Source: Epiperipatus broadwayi
Lineage: Eukaryota; Onychophora; Udeonychophora; Euonychophora; Peripatidae
DNA: 64,000 nt
NCBI GenBank assembly: GCA_028023455.1
Contig: JAQFVV010012394.1
Location: 25,557,053-25,621,052, forward strand
Direction: 5' to 3'
The notes beneath the pieces were generated by a model. The model was not told the origin of the DNA. It searched no databases and saw nothing but the letters and a program-made list of their open reading frames with translations. The translations under genes were made by a program, and so were the position numbers. Below are positions 1 through 11,459 of this stretch, one piece after another; positions within the stretch are counted from its first letter, which is position 1, and each line of letters begins with the position of its first letter.

Positions 1-1061
1 TCCGCACAGATGGACAGTTTATAAAAGTTTGTTTTATAATGTTGAGTATAGATAGGCTACATAGATTATTCAGTTAAAAACTTTTCAAAAACAATCATTC
101 AACCTCAGGCTAAAAGTTCATAGCCAAACCAACGCTTGCTTCCTGATATATGGATGTAACCAATGCAATATGAAGATGCTAGCATAAAACCATGCTGACA
201 GGACTGTGTGTCTGCAGCATGGTATTATTTAAAGAGAAATGATCATCGCCCAGAACAGGAATAAGCGTCTGTCTGGCGAAGGAAATCATTTGGAAAATAT
301 ATATTGAAAATTCTCTGAAAGGGTGAATTGCAGTCTTGGCCGTCTTACTATTAACACCCAGAGTAAAAAGGAAAACAATGGTGTGTGAAATTCTTCCACA
401 TCCATTGTAATGTATATCGACTACGCCTTTGGGTCATACATTCATATGAGCTTTGCCCTGTATGCTAAACAGGCTTCACATTATATTGATATAAACACCC
501 ATATATCCCTCCACAGGCATCGATCTAACTACAAAACAAATATTCTGAAATCAAACCCCTTTAAAATAAACATAAACAAATTTAAATATAAAGTTATTAA
601 TTGAAAATTGCTAGAGGAAATTTACAATAAAGTAATCCCAACGACACTCATCGTAAGATGCCACATTGACAACAACAACTTAAAGGATATACCAGTAAAT
701 ACGTTTAGACACTCAACATGAGGTGTCATATTTAACAATATATATATATATTTCACATATAAAACCTTAAGAAATAACTAACATAAATGTTAACGAATCC
801 ATGCAGCCATCTATACCCAACTTAAATTTAATACATTTTAAAAAATTTAGTTAATAACTACAAAATAAATAAAAATGAAAAATGGAAATGATCAGCAAAC
901 TTAATTGATTTAGAAATCTTTAAGTCAGATAAGAGTTCATATTTTATATTACCCATTGAAAGTTTGTTAAAGTTCATATTGAATAAACAAAAGAGTTCAT
1001 ACTTTCCGTGAAAAGTCCGAAGTCTGTCTTGTCCATGATGCGTCGCACTTATCCAACCAAA
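1..1061. other. No recognised gene
   Basis: AT-rich DNA with only short, uncharacteristic open frames. I see no known repeat or RNA gene. It may be part of a leftward gene whose promoter would lie at 1.06-1.41 kb. Confidence 0.5.
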
Positions 1062-1410
1062 GTCCATTTAATATTTCTGGGAAGACTGGTCCGTTGTTTG
1101 CTGCCATTCAGTACTCATTAGTTTGGAGGCTGCCTCAACTGATATATCACAGGAAATTAAATCTATTACAGACTCCTACATCGTGGAGTCTGCAATACAG
1201 CTACAGTTCATATATAGATTAATAGTCAGATTATTCTTTAACAACAACCAAAAAAAAAAAGAACTCCTGAATCCAATTATTTTGGTTTTTTATATTTTCA
1301 TAGCCTCTTATCAAAAATCCAACGGATCGATCTAACATGACGTCACTTGTTCTTAAGATTTGATGTTTTTTCTTTCTGGCCCGTGCTATAGCTTGGTGCT
1401 TCCATTGGTT
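1062..1410 (-). promoter_or_regulatory. Possible promoter/first-exon region of a leftward gene
   Basis: The region has more CpG than its surroundings. It holds a perfect CRE palindrome TGACGTCA at 1338-1345 and ATTGG at 1403-1407 (a CCAAT box on the - strand). Leftward of these are short - strand reading frames: one ending MSTEWQQTTDQSSQKY-stop near 1062, and one starting MDFGWISATHHGQDRLRTFH at 1067 with a possible donor after GGAAA. I cannot tell whether these are exons. Most of any such gene would lie left of the window. Confidence 0.3.
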
Positions 1411-1872
1411 AATCTTTAATTTCATTCTCTTATCTGACTTTTATTATTTAAGTGCCCCAAGGGCTAGTTTACTTTAAAACAATCATTTCCATTTATTAAG
1501 ATTAAACATGATAGAAATTAACATTTCTATTTTCAAAAACATCAATCTTTATCTTTAGATCTTACTTTTTTTTTTTTTTACAAAAAGTACTTTTAAATTA
1601 AAGTTTTCTATCTGTAACATCTATATATGTTAAATATAACTTTTAATTTGCAGTTTTTAAGTTTTTTAATAAACCAATTTTTATTTATGAACGTTTTAAT
1701 TTTAAAATAATGTAACAGCATATGTATATCATTACAATACTGTATATATAATTATAATAAAAACAAAACATGTTTATTTATTTACATGAATGCTTTTTTA
1801 ATATTTCAAGCAGAGGACTGGTTTTCATCAGAAAATACACTCAGTTCTCTTATTAAAAAAATAAAACAGCTA

Positions 1873-2118
1873 TAAAGACAAGTAGCGCCACCCAGTGCAA
1901 GCCATGATAATGGATACATGAAGGTTTGTCCATAAAATCCCTATTGAGTACCTAATCCAATATCCTCAGACTGGTGGACTACTAGTTTACAGCTTGTAGC
2001 TTTCATCAGTGAGGAGCATGAATCTGAGAGCACTGCACTTAGATCTTAGCATCTAATGCAATTCTCCAGCAGTCATCTTTTATGTTTTTAGTTAACTATA
2101 AAACTATTAGGCCAAAAT
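1873..2118 (-). repeat. Family A repeat, degenerate single arm
   Basis: A diverged copy of the family A arm (GCCACCCAGTGCAAGCC, then ATAAAATCCC, CAGTGAGGAGC). The hammerhead-like core on the - strand is damaged: GAAA has become GUAAA and an insertion follows. Confidence 0.75.
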
Positions 2119-2900
2119 AAAAACAGATGTTTTCAATTCAAGCTCACTCACTGGTATAGCCATAAGGATCTCAACTCATTTCAGTATCTATATATTTTGG
2201 TGTCTTTGATTCTTTAATAACCATAGTTACCATCATCCCATGGACAGGAATAGTGATGTGATCATATGATGTTTAGTGATATAGGCAAGTAACTGTATTT
2301 TGTTTTTTATTTATCTATAATGGAACTAAGATTGTGACACAAAGAAATATTTTGAGACCCCAAAAAATTAATAAATCAGCTCAAACGAGAATAGAATTAT
2401 TAAAAAAAAACAGGCTGACATGCAGGAAAAAAAGATAATAATTGATGGACAATTTTCAATTGGATACTAAGAGATAAGCATACTAGGATAAAAGCTAACT
2501 AAAAGTGAATAATAGAATATTCTAAATACAGTAGTTTAAAAAAAAAAAAAAGATATACTACATACCTTTGTGGGAAATGATTATAGAAACTCTTTTACTA
2601 AAATAAATAGATAATGGATGGTAGGATGTTTGTACACACACAAGATATATACATCATTATAAGCAACCAGTTGACTTCCAACTACCAGAGGTAAAAAAGA
2701 TACAAAACAAAACTATGGCTGAGTTTTACCATGATGATACATCAATCCATGAAGCACAAACACACCTATATATAAAATATGCTACTTGTTTGTTGTTTAT
2801 TTGATACTTTTCTGCAACAAACTTCTTTCTGAGAGATTTCAGCACCTAGTCCAATTGTATCTCTGCATTGTATGCCATTCATAACACTTAGAAATATCTT

Positions 2901-3143
2901 AAAACAGGCAAAACTCTCCATACAATAGTGCCACTCAGTACCAGCCAGAGTAATCAATGGATGCTAGAAGGTTTGTGCATAAAATCCCCATCTATTGCCT
3001 ACTCATCCAATATCCCCAGACTAGTTTCTGGCTTGCATCCATTGATTACTCTGGCTGGCACTGAGTGGCACTACTGTATAGAGTTTTGCCTATTTTAATA
3101 AGTTATGTGCAAGCATAAGAAATGGTGATCATGTGATGTTTAA
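2901..3143. repeat. Family A foldback element with 9-bp target duplication
   Basis: The element begins AAAACAGGCAAAACTCTCC and ends GGTGATCATGTGATGTTTA. AAATATCTT is duplicated at 2892-2900 and 3144-3152. The two arms are inverted copies (CACTCAGT...GTAATCAATGG against CCATTGATTAC...ACTGAGTG). The inner ends are deleted, so only half of the hammerhead-like core remains. Confidence 0.85.
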
Positions 3144-3689
3144 AAATATCTTCCCAATGAATGCAATCAATGTTTCACCTCTTTAAAGTATCTTTAAGAT
3201 AACCTTTCTAATATAAACGGAGCCTGCAACCATATTCAAGTTCATCATAAAATATCCTTTTAAGACATCTTGTGTTATTCATTTATTTCATATCTCAAAT
3301 CCAACGTAGATATGATTTTACAATAACAGATTCTATAATCTCGCACCCAGAAAATTGAAAAACATATTGATTAATCTTTTGATTTTGCCACCATATTTTT
3401 AAAATTGCATGGAGCATCAGTAAATCACAAAGATTGTACAAGCACCAGGATACTGAAAATCCAGAAGTTAAGAAGTCCTTGTTTACATTTTTAATTAATT
3501 CAAAGAAATTCCCCCAATCAAATCTGTATTGCTATATCTTGATTTCTGATTCATCAAGCTACCTATTCCAAACGTCATTGTCACAAAAATAGAAAACAAA
3601 ACTGAAGCTAATACACATACCATCTTTAATATCATTTATTTCAAATGTCTCAAAATTTCTACCTATAGTAATAAAGCTTCCTTGAAAGG

Positions 3690-4170
3690 AACATGGAATA
3701 AAGATTAATGTTGAGAAGACTAAGTGTTTATGAATAGAGAGGAATGCAAAAAGACTGCAAATTGAAATCCATTAAAACATAGTCCAACAGGTAAAAGAAT
3801 TTTTATATTTGGGTAATTGGTTAAATGACGATGGAAGAAGTGAAGATGAAGCTAAAAAAAAAAGTACAATTACTAAATGAAGCATTTACTAAGAGAGATA
3901 AAATATTTTGTTAACCTTTGAAGAGAGAATTAAGGAAAATATTACTTAAAATGCTATGTGTAGAATGTACTATTGTATGGTTGTGAAATATGGACAATGA
4001 GTAATAAAATTAGGAATAGATTGGAAGCCTTTGAGATGTGTCATCGAGAAAAATAGAAAAAATCAGTTGGATGAATAACAAATGATATTTTGAAAAGAGT
4101 AAATGAAAAAAGAAGATTGATAGAGGAAATTAAAAATAGAAACTGGATTGGACATATATTCAGAAGTAAG
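3690..4170 (+). pseudogene. Non-LTR (LINE) reverse transcriptase C-terminal remnant
   Basis: Broken frames on the + strand recall the thumb and C-terminal region of LINE polymerases: EECKKTA, then FIFG.LVN.DGRSEDE, LLKMLC, a CETW-like stretch read as VKYGQ after mutation, KISWMNN and LDWTYIQ, in the expected order. There are many stops and frameshifts and no product is possible. The clade cannot be fixed by eye. Confidence 0.6.
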
Positions 4171-4802
4171 TATAGCTTTATTGTTGGATCTGAAAAAAGA
4201 AATTTGTTTGAAACATCATAAGAATTCCATATTGCACACCAATTGCTTTTAGTTTCTTGGTTTAACATAGAAAGGGGGGGGGGGATTTCTTAATTTGAGA
4301 CAAATCTTAGGTGGTGAAACTATATGGTGAGTTATTGGCAAGTCCAATCTGCTTCATAAATTTTTATGAAACAACTCTTCTAATAGGTGGTACAGAATAT
4401 GTGGAAAAACAGAAAACAACCACAAAGGAATAAATTTGAGTTTTCCAATATTAATTTTCATAGTGATATTCAATGAGTAACCAGAAGTTGAAACAGGATC
4501 TTTTTCTCCAAATAGAGGCACAATATTCATCAAGAGATTATGCTAGTGTTAATGAAACTGTCCATAAAATATTTGCATCACAATCCCAAGTAATATCAGA
4601 CAGCTTTTCAAGCTTATTTCTAAAAATTAATTTTAATCTAATCTTAATTAAATGAGGAAAATATGTTAGTCTTAGCTTTACTATGACTTAAAACAGGCAA
4701 AACTCTCCATACAGTATTGCCACTCAGTACAAGCCAGAGTAATCAATGGATGACAGAAGGCTTGTGCATAAAATCCCTATCTAGTGCCTACTCATGCAAT
4801 AT

Positions 4803-4842
4803 CCCTAGACTAGTTTCTGGCTTGTGGCCTTCATCAGTGAGG
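4803..4842 (-). ncRNA. Hammerhead-like core, left arm of the 4.7-kb element
   Basis: CCUCA, CUGAUGA, GGC-CACAA-GCC, GAAA, CUAG, UC, UAGGG. Stem II is perfect; stem I has one mismatch. Confidence 0.45.
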
Positions 4843-5092
4843 AGCCTTGGATCTGAGAGAACTGCACATAGACCTTAGAATCTAATGCAACTCTCCATCA
4901 GCAGCCACCTTTTATCTTTACTTAACTACAAAACTATGAGTCTTAAATTGAAAACACAATAATGAGTTTGGATTGAAAATATTGTTTTCAATTTAAGACT
5001 CTTGGTTTTGTAGTTAAGTAGAGATAAAAGGTGGCTGCTGGAGGGTTGCATTAGATTCTAAGATCTATATGCAGTGCTCTCAGATCTAAAGA

Positions 5093-5132
5093 CCTCACTG
5101 ACGAAGGCCACAAGCCAGAAACTAATCTAGGA
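5093..5132 (+). ncRNA. Hammerhead-like core, right arm of the 4.7-kb element
   Basis: CCUCA, CUGACGA, GGC-CACAA-GCC, GAAA, CUAA, UC, UAGGA. Stem II is perfect. Stem III has lost its G, and stem I has two mismatches. Confidence 0.4.
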
Positions 5133-6052
5133 ATCTTGGATCAGTAGGCACTAGATGAGGATTTTATGCACAAGCCTTCTGGCATCCATTGATTTCTCTG
5201 TCTTGCACTGAGTGGCAATACTGTATGGAGAGTTTTGCATCCTACTATCTTTCACTTTTACTGCTAAGCCAATTTTTCTTCTTTGCCTATTTTTAGTTTT
5301 CAATTTATTTGAGTGAATGTTCTAGTCTTTTAGATTAGTGTTTCTCAAACTGAATCCTATATGATATATCAATGTTTCTGTGACCAATTTCAGAGAAAGA
5401 AACTTTACATTTGAAATCCCGTGTCATGATGTAAACAATCTAAATTCCATTTCTATTACATTTCATTATTATTTCTCTGAGAACAAATCTATTAAGAATC
5501 ATAAATGTAAAACAAAGACATAAAAATGCAATGGATAACATTAATTGATTTTCGTTAAAAAAACAATACTTAAAACATTTGATAAATTATATATAAATAA
5601 ATTTATGATAATCCTTCTATTGTTGTCAATTTAATCTTTAAAAAAAAAATTATTTTTTTTAAAGAAATGCTTTTGTTCATATAAATGCAGTAAAAAAATA
5701 AATTTTCCTCAAATTTTTATAAATAAAAAGAGGGCTCTCATGTTCAAAAGTATTATTAGTTATACTTTATATAAATTGAATTAGATTCTAATGATCTTAA
5801 TAAGCCCATAAATATATTACAATAATTCACAAGTCAGTTTCCTAAAGAACCAATTAAATAAACTTGCAACTGATTCTATGAGAATCTTACTTGTAAATTA
5901 ATGTTTTCAGACTTATATAATAACTAATCTTTCTTATTGCATTGCCAAATGTATATTTTATAATATTAAATCATTTATGCATTTTATCACTGTTTCACAA
6001 CACTTTAATTATCACCCTCGGACAGTCTTCAGACTTAATTGTTCTGTGAATA

Positions 6053-6236
6053 TACAGAGGCTAAACTCTTCTTACAGTAGTGCCACTCAGTGCATCCAGA
6101 ATAATCAATGGATGCAGGAAAGTTTTTGCATAATTACTCTGGCTTGCACTGAGTGGCGCTACTGTATGGAGTTTATCTATGTAAACAGTTTGTGTAAGCA
6201 TAAAGAATGGTGATCATGTAATGTTTAGTGGTTTGA
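6053..6236. repeat. Short family A element with 13-bp target duplication
   Basis: TGTTCTGTGAATA is repeated at 6040-6052 and 6237-6249. The element keeps the outer arm sequences (GTGCCACTCAGTGCATCC; GCTTGCACTGAGTGGCGC) and the polar tail AATGGTGATCATGTAATGTTT. The middle, including the hammerhead-like core, is missing. Confidence 0.85.
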
Positions 6237-6489
6237 TGTTCTGTGAATAGGTATATGCAAATTAGAAATATTTTTTCATATGCATAGTAGCAAACAATGA
6301 AAAATATTTTTAAAATGTTAAATTGTAGTTCTGCTTGTTAAGAAGCCCATAAAAATGAAATGAAGAAAATTTATTTCTTACTTTTTAATGCATTTTAGTT
6401 TTATAAATGTATGAATTATTGAAATTACTTTTCAATGAATTGTTCAGTTTTAAATTGCAAAGAATAGAACTACATAGCATTAACATCAG

Positions 6490-6900
6490 TGATACATATA
6501 AATAATACAAGATCCAAGAGAATATACATGTGAATGGAAAAATATGGGTGATTTAGTCTGTAAATTATGTAAGGAAGGAATAGAAAACATTAGGCATTTG
6601 TTAACTGAATGTAAATGCTTGAAACAGAAAGGGCACATATAATGAAGTTATGAAAGAATAAATATGAAAAAATGATTATACAGAAAGTGGATTATTGGTT
6701 TTTATGCTGGGTTTGGAAAAAGATAAGGGGGATTTAAATATAAAGGTTATAGAGTTGACAAAGATTATGTTGTGGAAATGGGATGGAGCAGAATATGGGA
6801 AAAATTAGACTGGGGAATGTAAAATTAAATAGCTAACAAGTTTTTCTTGGTATAATTGCTAAGAGATTCCTGACTTCGTTTAAGGAGTAGCTACAGTACA
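6490..6900 (+). pseudogene. LINE 3'-terminal zinc-knuckle remnant
   Basis: The frame near 6505-6640 reads EYTCEWKNMGDLVCKLCKEG, then IENIRHLLTECKCL. This is the CxxC...HxxxxC knuckle found at the C terminus of several LINE polymerases. The rest is frameshifted. Confidence 0.55.
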
Positions 6901-8472
6901 TCACATCACATCAAATTTAAAAATCTAAATTTTTCATTATTTTTTTGCTAAAATAGTGAATTCTAAAAAAAAATGTACTGAGTTTGGAATGCGTATGGAT
7001 ACAAAGTTTCAACTAGGCTGAAAATTGAGTTACAAGAATTGATCCTGACATATAGACTAAAAATCAGAGTAAGTCAAATAAAAGCATATAATACAATGCC
7101 ATTCTAGGCCAATATGATTATACTAACAGATGGATGTTTCCATAAAATATTTTCATATGTGTCATTATTATATAACACATGCACATAAGCAACAAAATCA
7201 TTGTACTATATTTTAAAGACAATATTTGTACAAATATGAAATATCAACTAGATGCTGTATGAAATTTAATATTATTTCATTTGGCATTATATCCAGAATC
7301 TGAAGATATGTTTCATTTATTGTTATTACTGAATTTAGAGTTCTGCAATTTCTTTGCCTCAAACTATAGGAGTTCCATTAGTACAAAAGCTTTGAGAAAC
7401 TCTGTTCTAGTCTACCAATTACTTTTGATGTACTCTTTTGATTTATTAGCATTTTAAATTACTTCGTCAATCCTGATTTCATAATGTTTTTTATTAATTT
7501 CCTTCAAATACTTTTTTTGTAACTTTTTCCAGGCAAAACAAACCAAACAGCAAGCAAAGGTCTATACTTAGAATTGAGTAGCTACAATAATAGATAGACG
7601 TGAATTCCATATAATCATGCATGTACACTCTAGTCCAATAATAAATAAACATAGTAAATGATATCGGAATGAATTTATAGCACTTTTAGACTACAGCAGA
7701 TGGGTAATCTCAATACAACATATTTTCTTCTGCTAGGACTTTAAAAATGAGCTGAAATCACGATTCTCGAATAATTTAAATCGTTAGGTTTCATGTTAGA
7801 CACCTAAATTATAAAGCCAGAAAAGATGATACTAACTCTCATAACATATTTAATGTTGCATTCATTCTACACATTTAGGCTTTGAACACCATTTACAATT
7901 ATTCTTAAAGGGTTTGATTAAAATAACTATGCATTTGTTCCTTATCCATGAAATCTTATTTTTACAGATGTTGCAAATAGCATATGTTATTGAACTAAAT
8001 TAATAACACATTTTTGAACTGTTATGTATTAACTAAAGACAATATAGGTACAAATCATGGGAAACAATTTAATTTTACTTTTAACTATGTTTTATTTCTA
8101 AACTTTTAAATTTTACCTTGCTTTTGATAGCAAGTTTTACTATTCAGCTCTTATAGAAATTAATAATTAATTCTAATAATTTTAACAAGTCTGTAAATAA
8201 ATTATGAATTATCAAATATGCACTGCTGATAGTATAAACCTATTTGTGTAACAACCAATTCTGCAAATATTATTATGTAATAAAATAAATTACTTCCCGT
8301 AAAATATAAATAAAAAATATTAACTTAAAAATGAAGTTAAAAAAGAGAAGTTATAAATAAATATAGTAAAAAAAAATAAGCTAAACGTTTTCGAAGATCC
8401 ATGCCTCATAATCATAGCTTTCTTAAAAATACATAATAAAATATATACAAAGATATATAAAATTAGCATGTG

Positions 8473-9832
8473 TTACGTGGACCATTTCTTCGATATATCA
8501 AAGCAAGTGTCTTTTCTATTTATAGCATTAATATTTCCATTAATATAGAATGCTTCTTTTATTTTCCTCTTATGATCATTTGATTCAGTGCATAAAATTA
8601 CAGGATTGGAAGGAATAAAATTGTGTCCAAATTTCATGGAATGCTCCAAAAATACAGAAGATATATTGTTGTTCTTCTGAGCTCTCTTGTAAGTGTACGT
8701 GTTGAGCAAGCCTAGTATTAACAGTAGCTTTAGTTTCACCATAATATACAGCAAGACATTTTTCTTGAGGACATGAAATGGAATAAACTACATGTGGAGT
8801 GAATGAACGACCAATATGATCTTTTGAGTTGTTGATCAATCTATTAGAATTAGGAGGAGTTCTAAATCCAATTTTAAACTTATTGAATAATGCTTTAGTT
8901 AATTTGTTAGATATTTTGGAAATGTAAGGAATAGTAATTCTAGGAAGTTGAACACATGGTACAACACTATTTATTTTATTATGGAATTTAGAAATATAAT
9001 TTTTAATAGACCAAAGTTTAAAACCTGCTTTCATCAAATCTTTAATAAAATTATTCAGATTTTCTTTTCTGTCTGCTTCATATTTACAAAGATGCAAATT
9101 TCTAAATAAGAAAGAATTTAAACCAGCAAATTTATGTGATGCAGGTGAGTTAGATTTAGGGTGAATACAGCTTCTAATTTCAAAAGGCTTAATTATCATC
9201 TTGTAATCTATACAGTTATTATTTCTTGATAATGAAAGGTCAAGATATTTGATTTCTTTATTGTTATTTTCATATACAATGCTAAGTGATAAATTAGATA
9301 AACTTTGAAGTTCTTCTCGTATATGTAAAATATTATCCATAGAGGAAATAATAAATATATCATCCACATACCGAATATATGTAAAATCAAGAGTGGAATT
9401 GTAATATTTCGGTATTATAGAGCTCTCAAATTTATTTAAATAGACATTAGATAAAATGCCACTGACAGGTAAGCCCATTGGCCATCCATCTTTCATAGTA
9501 TACCACTTGTTTTCAAAGATTGTAAAAATGTGCAAATCAAGCCAAGAAAGAAAAGCAACAATAAATTTAACTCTATCAGAAGGGCAATGTGTCCTCAAAA
9601 GTTTTTCATGCACTATTTGAATGGATAATTTTCTATTAATAGATCCATATAATTCTTTCACATCCATAGTAGCCATAGTGGATGTATTCATACGTTGAAT
9701 GTTTTTAATTTTAGAAATAAATTGGAAAGAAGAATTGATAGAATATAAGCCAAAATTAATATATTCTATAAGTAATTGATTTACAAATTTGTCTGCTTCA
9801 AAATAATGTACTCCACCAAAATCCATCATCAA
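8473..9832 (-). pseudogene. PLE 1 reverse transcriptase + GIY-YIG endonuclease (truncated, one frameshift)
   Basis: The product copies element RNA into DNA and carries a GIY-YIG nuclease (family role). The frame from 9832 has RT motifs in order: A box TMDVKELYGSIN, B box GLPVSGILSNVYL, C box YIRYVDDIFII, then EIKYLDLSLSR. A GIY-YIG domain follows (VVYSISCPQEKC, VYYGETK). After TRLAQH the frame shifts into 8473-8754, which carries YKRAQKNNNISSVFLEHSMK and the likely catalytic Glu in KIKEAFYI. The RT N terminus is missing. It is probably inactive because of the truncation and frameshift. Confidence 0.85.
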
Positions 9833-9954
9833 TCTTAAAGGTTCACCAGGCTTATGTAATTTAGCCTTTTGAAATTAGAAGCTGTATTCACCCTAAATCT
9901 AACTCACCTGCATCACATAAATTTGCTGGTTTAAATTCTTTCTTATTTAGAAAT

Positions 9955-10577
9955 TTGCATCTTTGTAAATATGAAGCAGACAGAAAAGAAAATCTGAATA
10001 ATTTTATTAAAGATTTGATGAAAGCAGGTTTTAAACTTTGGTCTATTAAAAATTATATTTCTAAATTCCATAATAAAATAAATAGTGTTGTACCATGTGT
10101 TCAACTTCCTAGAATTACTATTCCTTACATTTCCAAAATATCTAACAAATTAACTAAAGTATTATTCAATAAGTTTAAAATTGGATTTAGAACTCCTCCT
10201 AATTCTAATAGATTGATCAACAACTCAAAAGATCATATTGATCGTTCATTCACCCCACATGTGATTCCATTTCATGTCCTTAAGAAAAATGTCTTGCTGT
10301 ATATTATGGTGAAACTAAAGCTACTGTTAATACTAGGCTTGCTCAACACATGTACACTTACAAGAGAGCTCAGAAGAACAACAATATATCTTCTGTATTT
10401 TTGGAGCATTCCATGAAATCTGGACACAATTTTATTCCTTCCAATCCTGTAATTTTATGCACTGAATCAAATGATCATAAGAGGAAAATAAAAGAAGCAT
10501 TCTATATTAATGGAAATATTAATGCTATAAATAGAAAAGACACTTGCTTTGATATATCGAAGAAATGGTCCACGTAA
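9955..10577 (+). pseudogene. PLE 1, duplicated + strand C-terminal part
   Basis: A near-identical inverted copy of the RT-endonuclease linker and GIY-YIG domain. 9955-10416 reads LHLCKYEADRKENLNNFIKD onward. A shift near the GIY motif then breaks it, and 10350-10577 holds the domain end with KIKEAFYI and the same C terminus (DISKKWST). It lacks all RT motifs. Confidence 0.85.
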
Positions 10578-10739
10578 CACGTGCTAATTTTATATATCTT
10601 TGTATATAATTTATTATGTATTTTTAAGAAAACTATGATTATGAGACATGGATCCTCGAAAACGTTTAGCTTATTTTTTTTTATTATATTTATTTATAAC
10701 TTCTCTTTTTTAACTTCATTTTTAAGTTAATATTTTTTA

Positions 10740-10910
10740 AATATTATTATGATAATTTTATTAAGTCAGATTCCCAAAGAATCATTGAAATAAACTTACA
10801 ATTTATCTGACAAATAGACTGTCATTGATATAAGATAGTGGACATTATTTGCAAGTTTATTTGAATGATTCATTACGAATATGGCTTGTGAAATTATCAT
10901 AGTAATATTT
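10740..10910. repeat. Small foldback repeat
   Basis: Two inverted arms of ~60 bp (10740-10801 and 10848-10909) share TATGATAATTT and GAATCATT.AAATAAACTT. They surround a 46-bp centre. The repeat abuts the + strand end of PLE 1 directly. Confidence 0.65.
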
Positions 10911-11420
10911 TCAGCCTTATTTGTTCTGTGAGTAGATTGATGACTAATATATGTTTTGGCCACTTTAATCATTACACTAAGTTCATAGAGTTACACATTA
11001 ATATGTACCCATGCTGGTTTAACATTATACAAAAGTAGTAAATACTATAGGCCTGATATTTTCAAAAGCCTACAATAAATATTTGAAAGATAAATGGAAA
11101 AATTGGAATTTCATCATATTCTCTTGATATAGCATCGCCATTTTTTTGTATGTGCATGGTATGTGTTCTAGATTTTGTAAGCTTTTTGTTGTAAACTGCA
11201 TTATTTGTTCTATCATCCATGCTTCCAACTATTACAGATCTGTTGATACGCTGGTGGAGAATGTGTACTATGTAAACAAAACATTTTTATTTATAAATTT
11301 CGTTTTTTTGCAAGGAAATCAAGTCATATATCATGTGACTTAATTTAATAAACTTGTATTACAAATGTTATATAACGAGCATGCTAATAGCTCTTAACAA
11401 GCTTTTCTGAATATTCCTAT

Positions 11421-11459
11421 CCTCAGACCGGTTTCTAGCTCTGGCTGTCGTCAGAGAGG
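11421..11459 (-). ncRNA. Hammerhead-like core, family B unit 1
   Basis: On the - strand: stem I CCUCU, box CUGACGA, stem II AGC-CAGA-GCU, GAAA, C-CG-G, UC, then UGAGG. All core positions are intact. The stem I pair next to the box is U.U, and 10.1/11.1 is a C.A mismatch. Confidence 0.45.

Larger units (their letters stand above)
4690..5249. repeat. Family A element, near-complete palindromic dimer
   Basis: Two ~265-bp inverted arms (about 4690-4957 and 4985-5249) flank a short spacer. Each arm runs from AAAACAGGCAAAACTCTCC through the hammerhead-like core to TTTTATCT..CTTAACTACAAAACTA and CTTAAATTGAAA. A transcript of either strand would form a long hairpin. I found no clear target-site duplication. 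Confidence 0.9.
5250..8310. other. AT-rich DNA between repeats, no gene seen
   Basis: Outside the family A insertion and LINE remnant listed separately, I see no coding or RNA gene signal. Homopolymer runs and short direct repeats are common. Confidence 0.5.
8311..10739. mobile_element. Penelope-like element 1, 5'-truncated and inverted-duplicated
   Basis: A - strand PLE copy (3' end at ~8311) is joined head to head to a second copy on the + strand (3' end at ~10739). Arms of ~880 bp (about 8311-9191 and 9866-10739) are highly similar, and ~675 bp of single-copy reverse transcriptase sequence forms the loop. Both copies share the same 3' end (AAAACGTTTAGC and AT-rich tail). It lies upstream of NARS1. 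Confidence 0.85.

Noticed and set aside
1123-1335. 70-codon + strand frame
   Set aside because: Lies over the candidate promoter, has poly-Lys from an A run, and no protein-like pattern.
2901-3143. Family A as a classical MITE (cut-and-paste)
   Set aside because: Target duplications vary from 9 to 14 bp and one end has a polar tail, which fits retroposition better.
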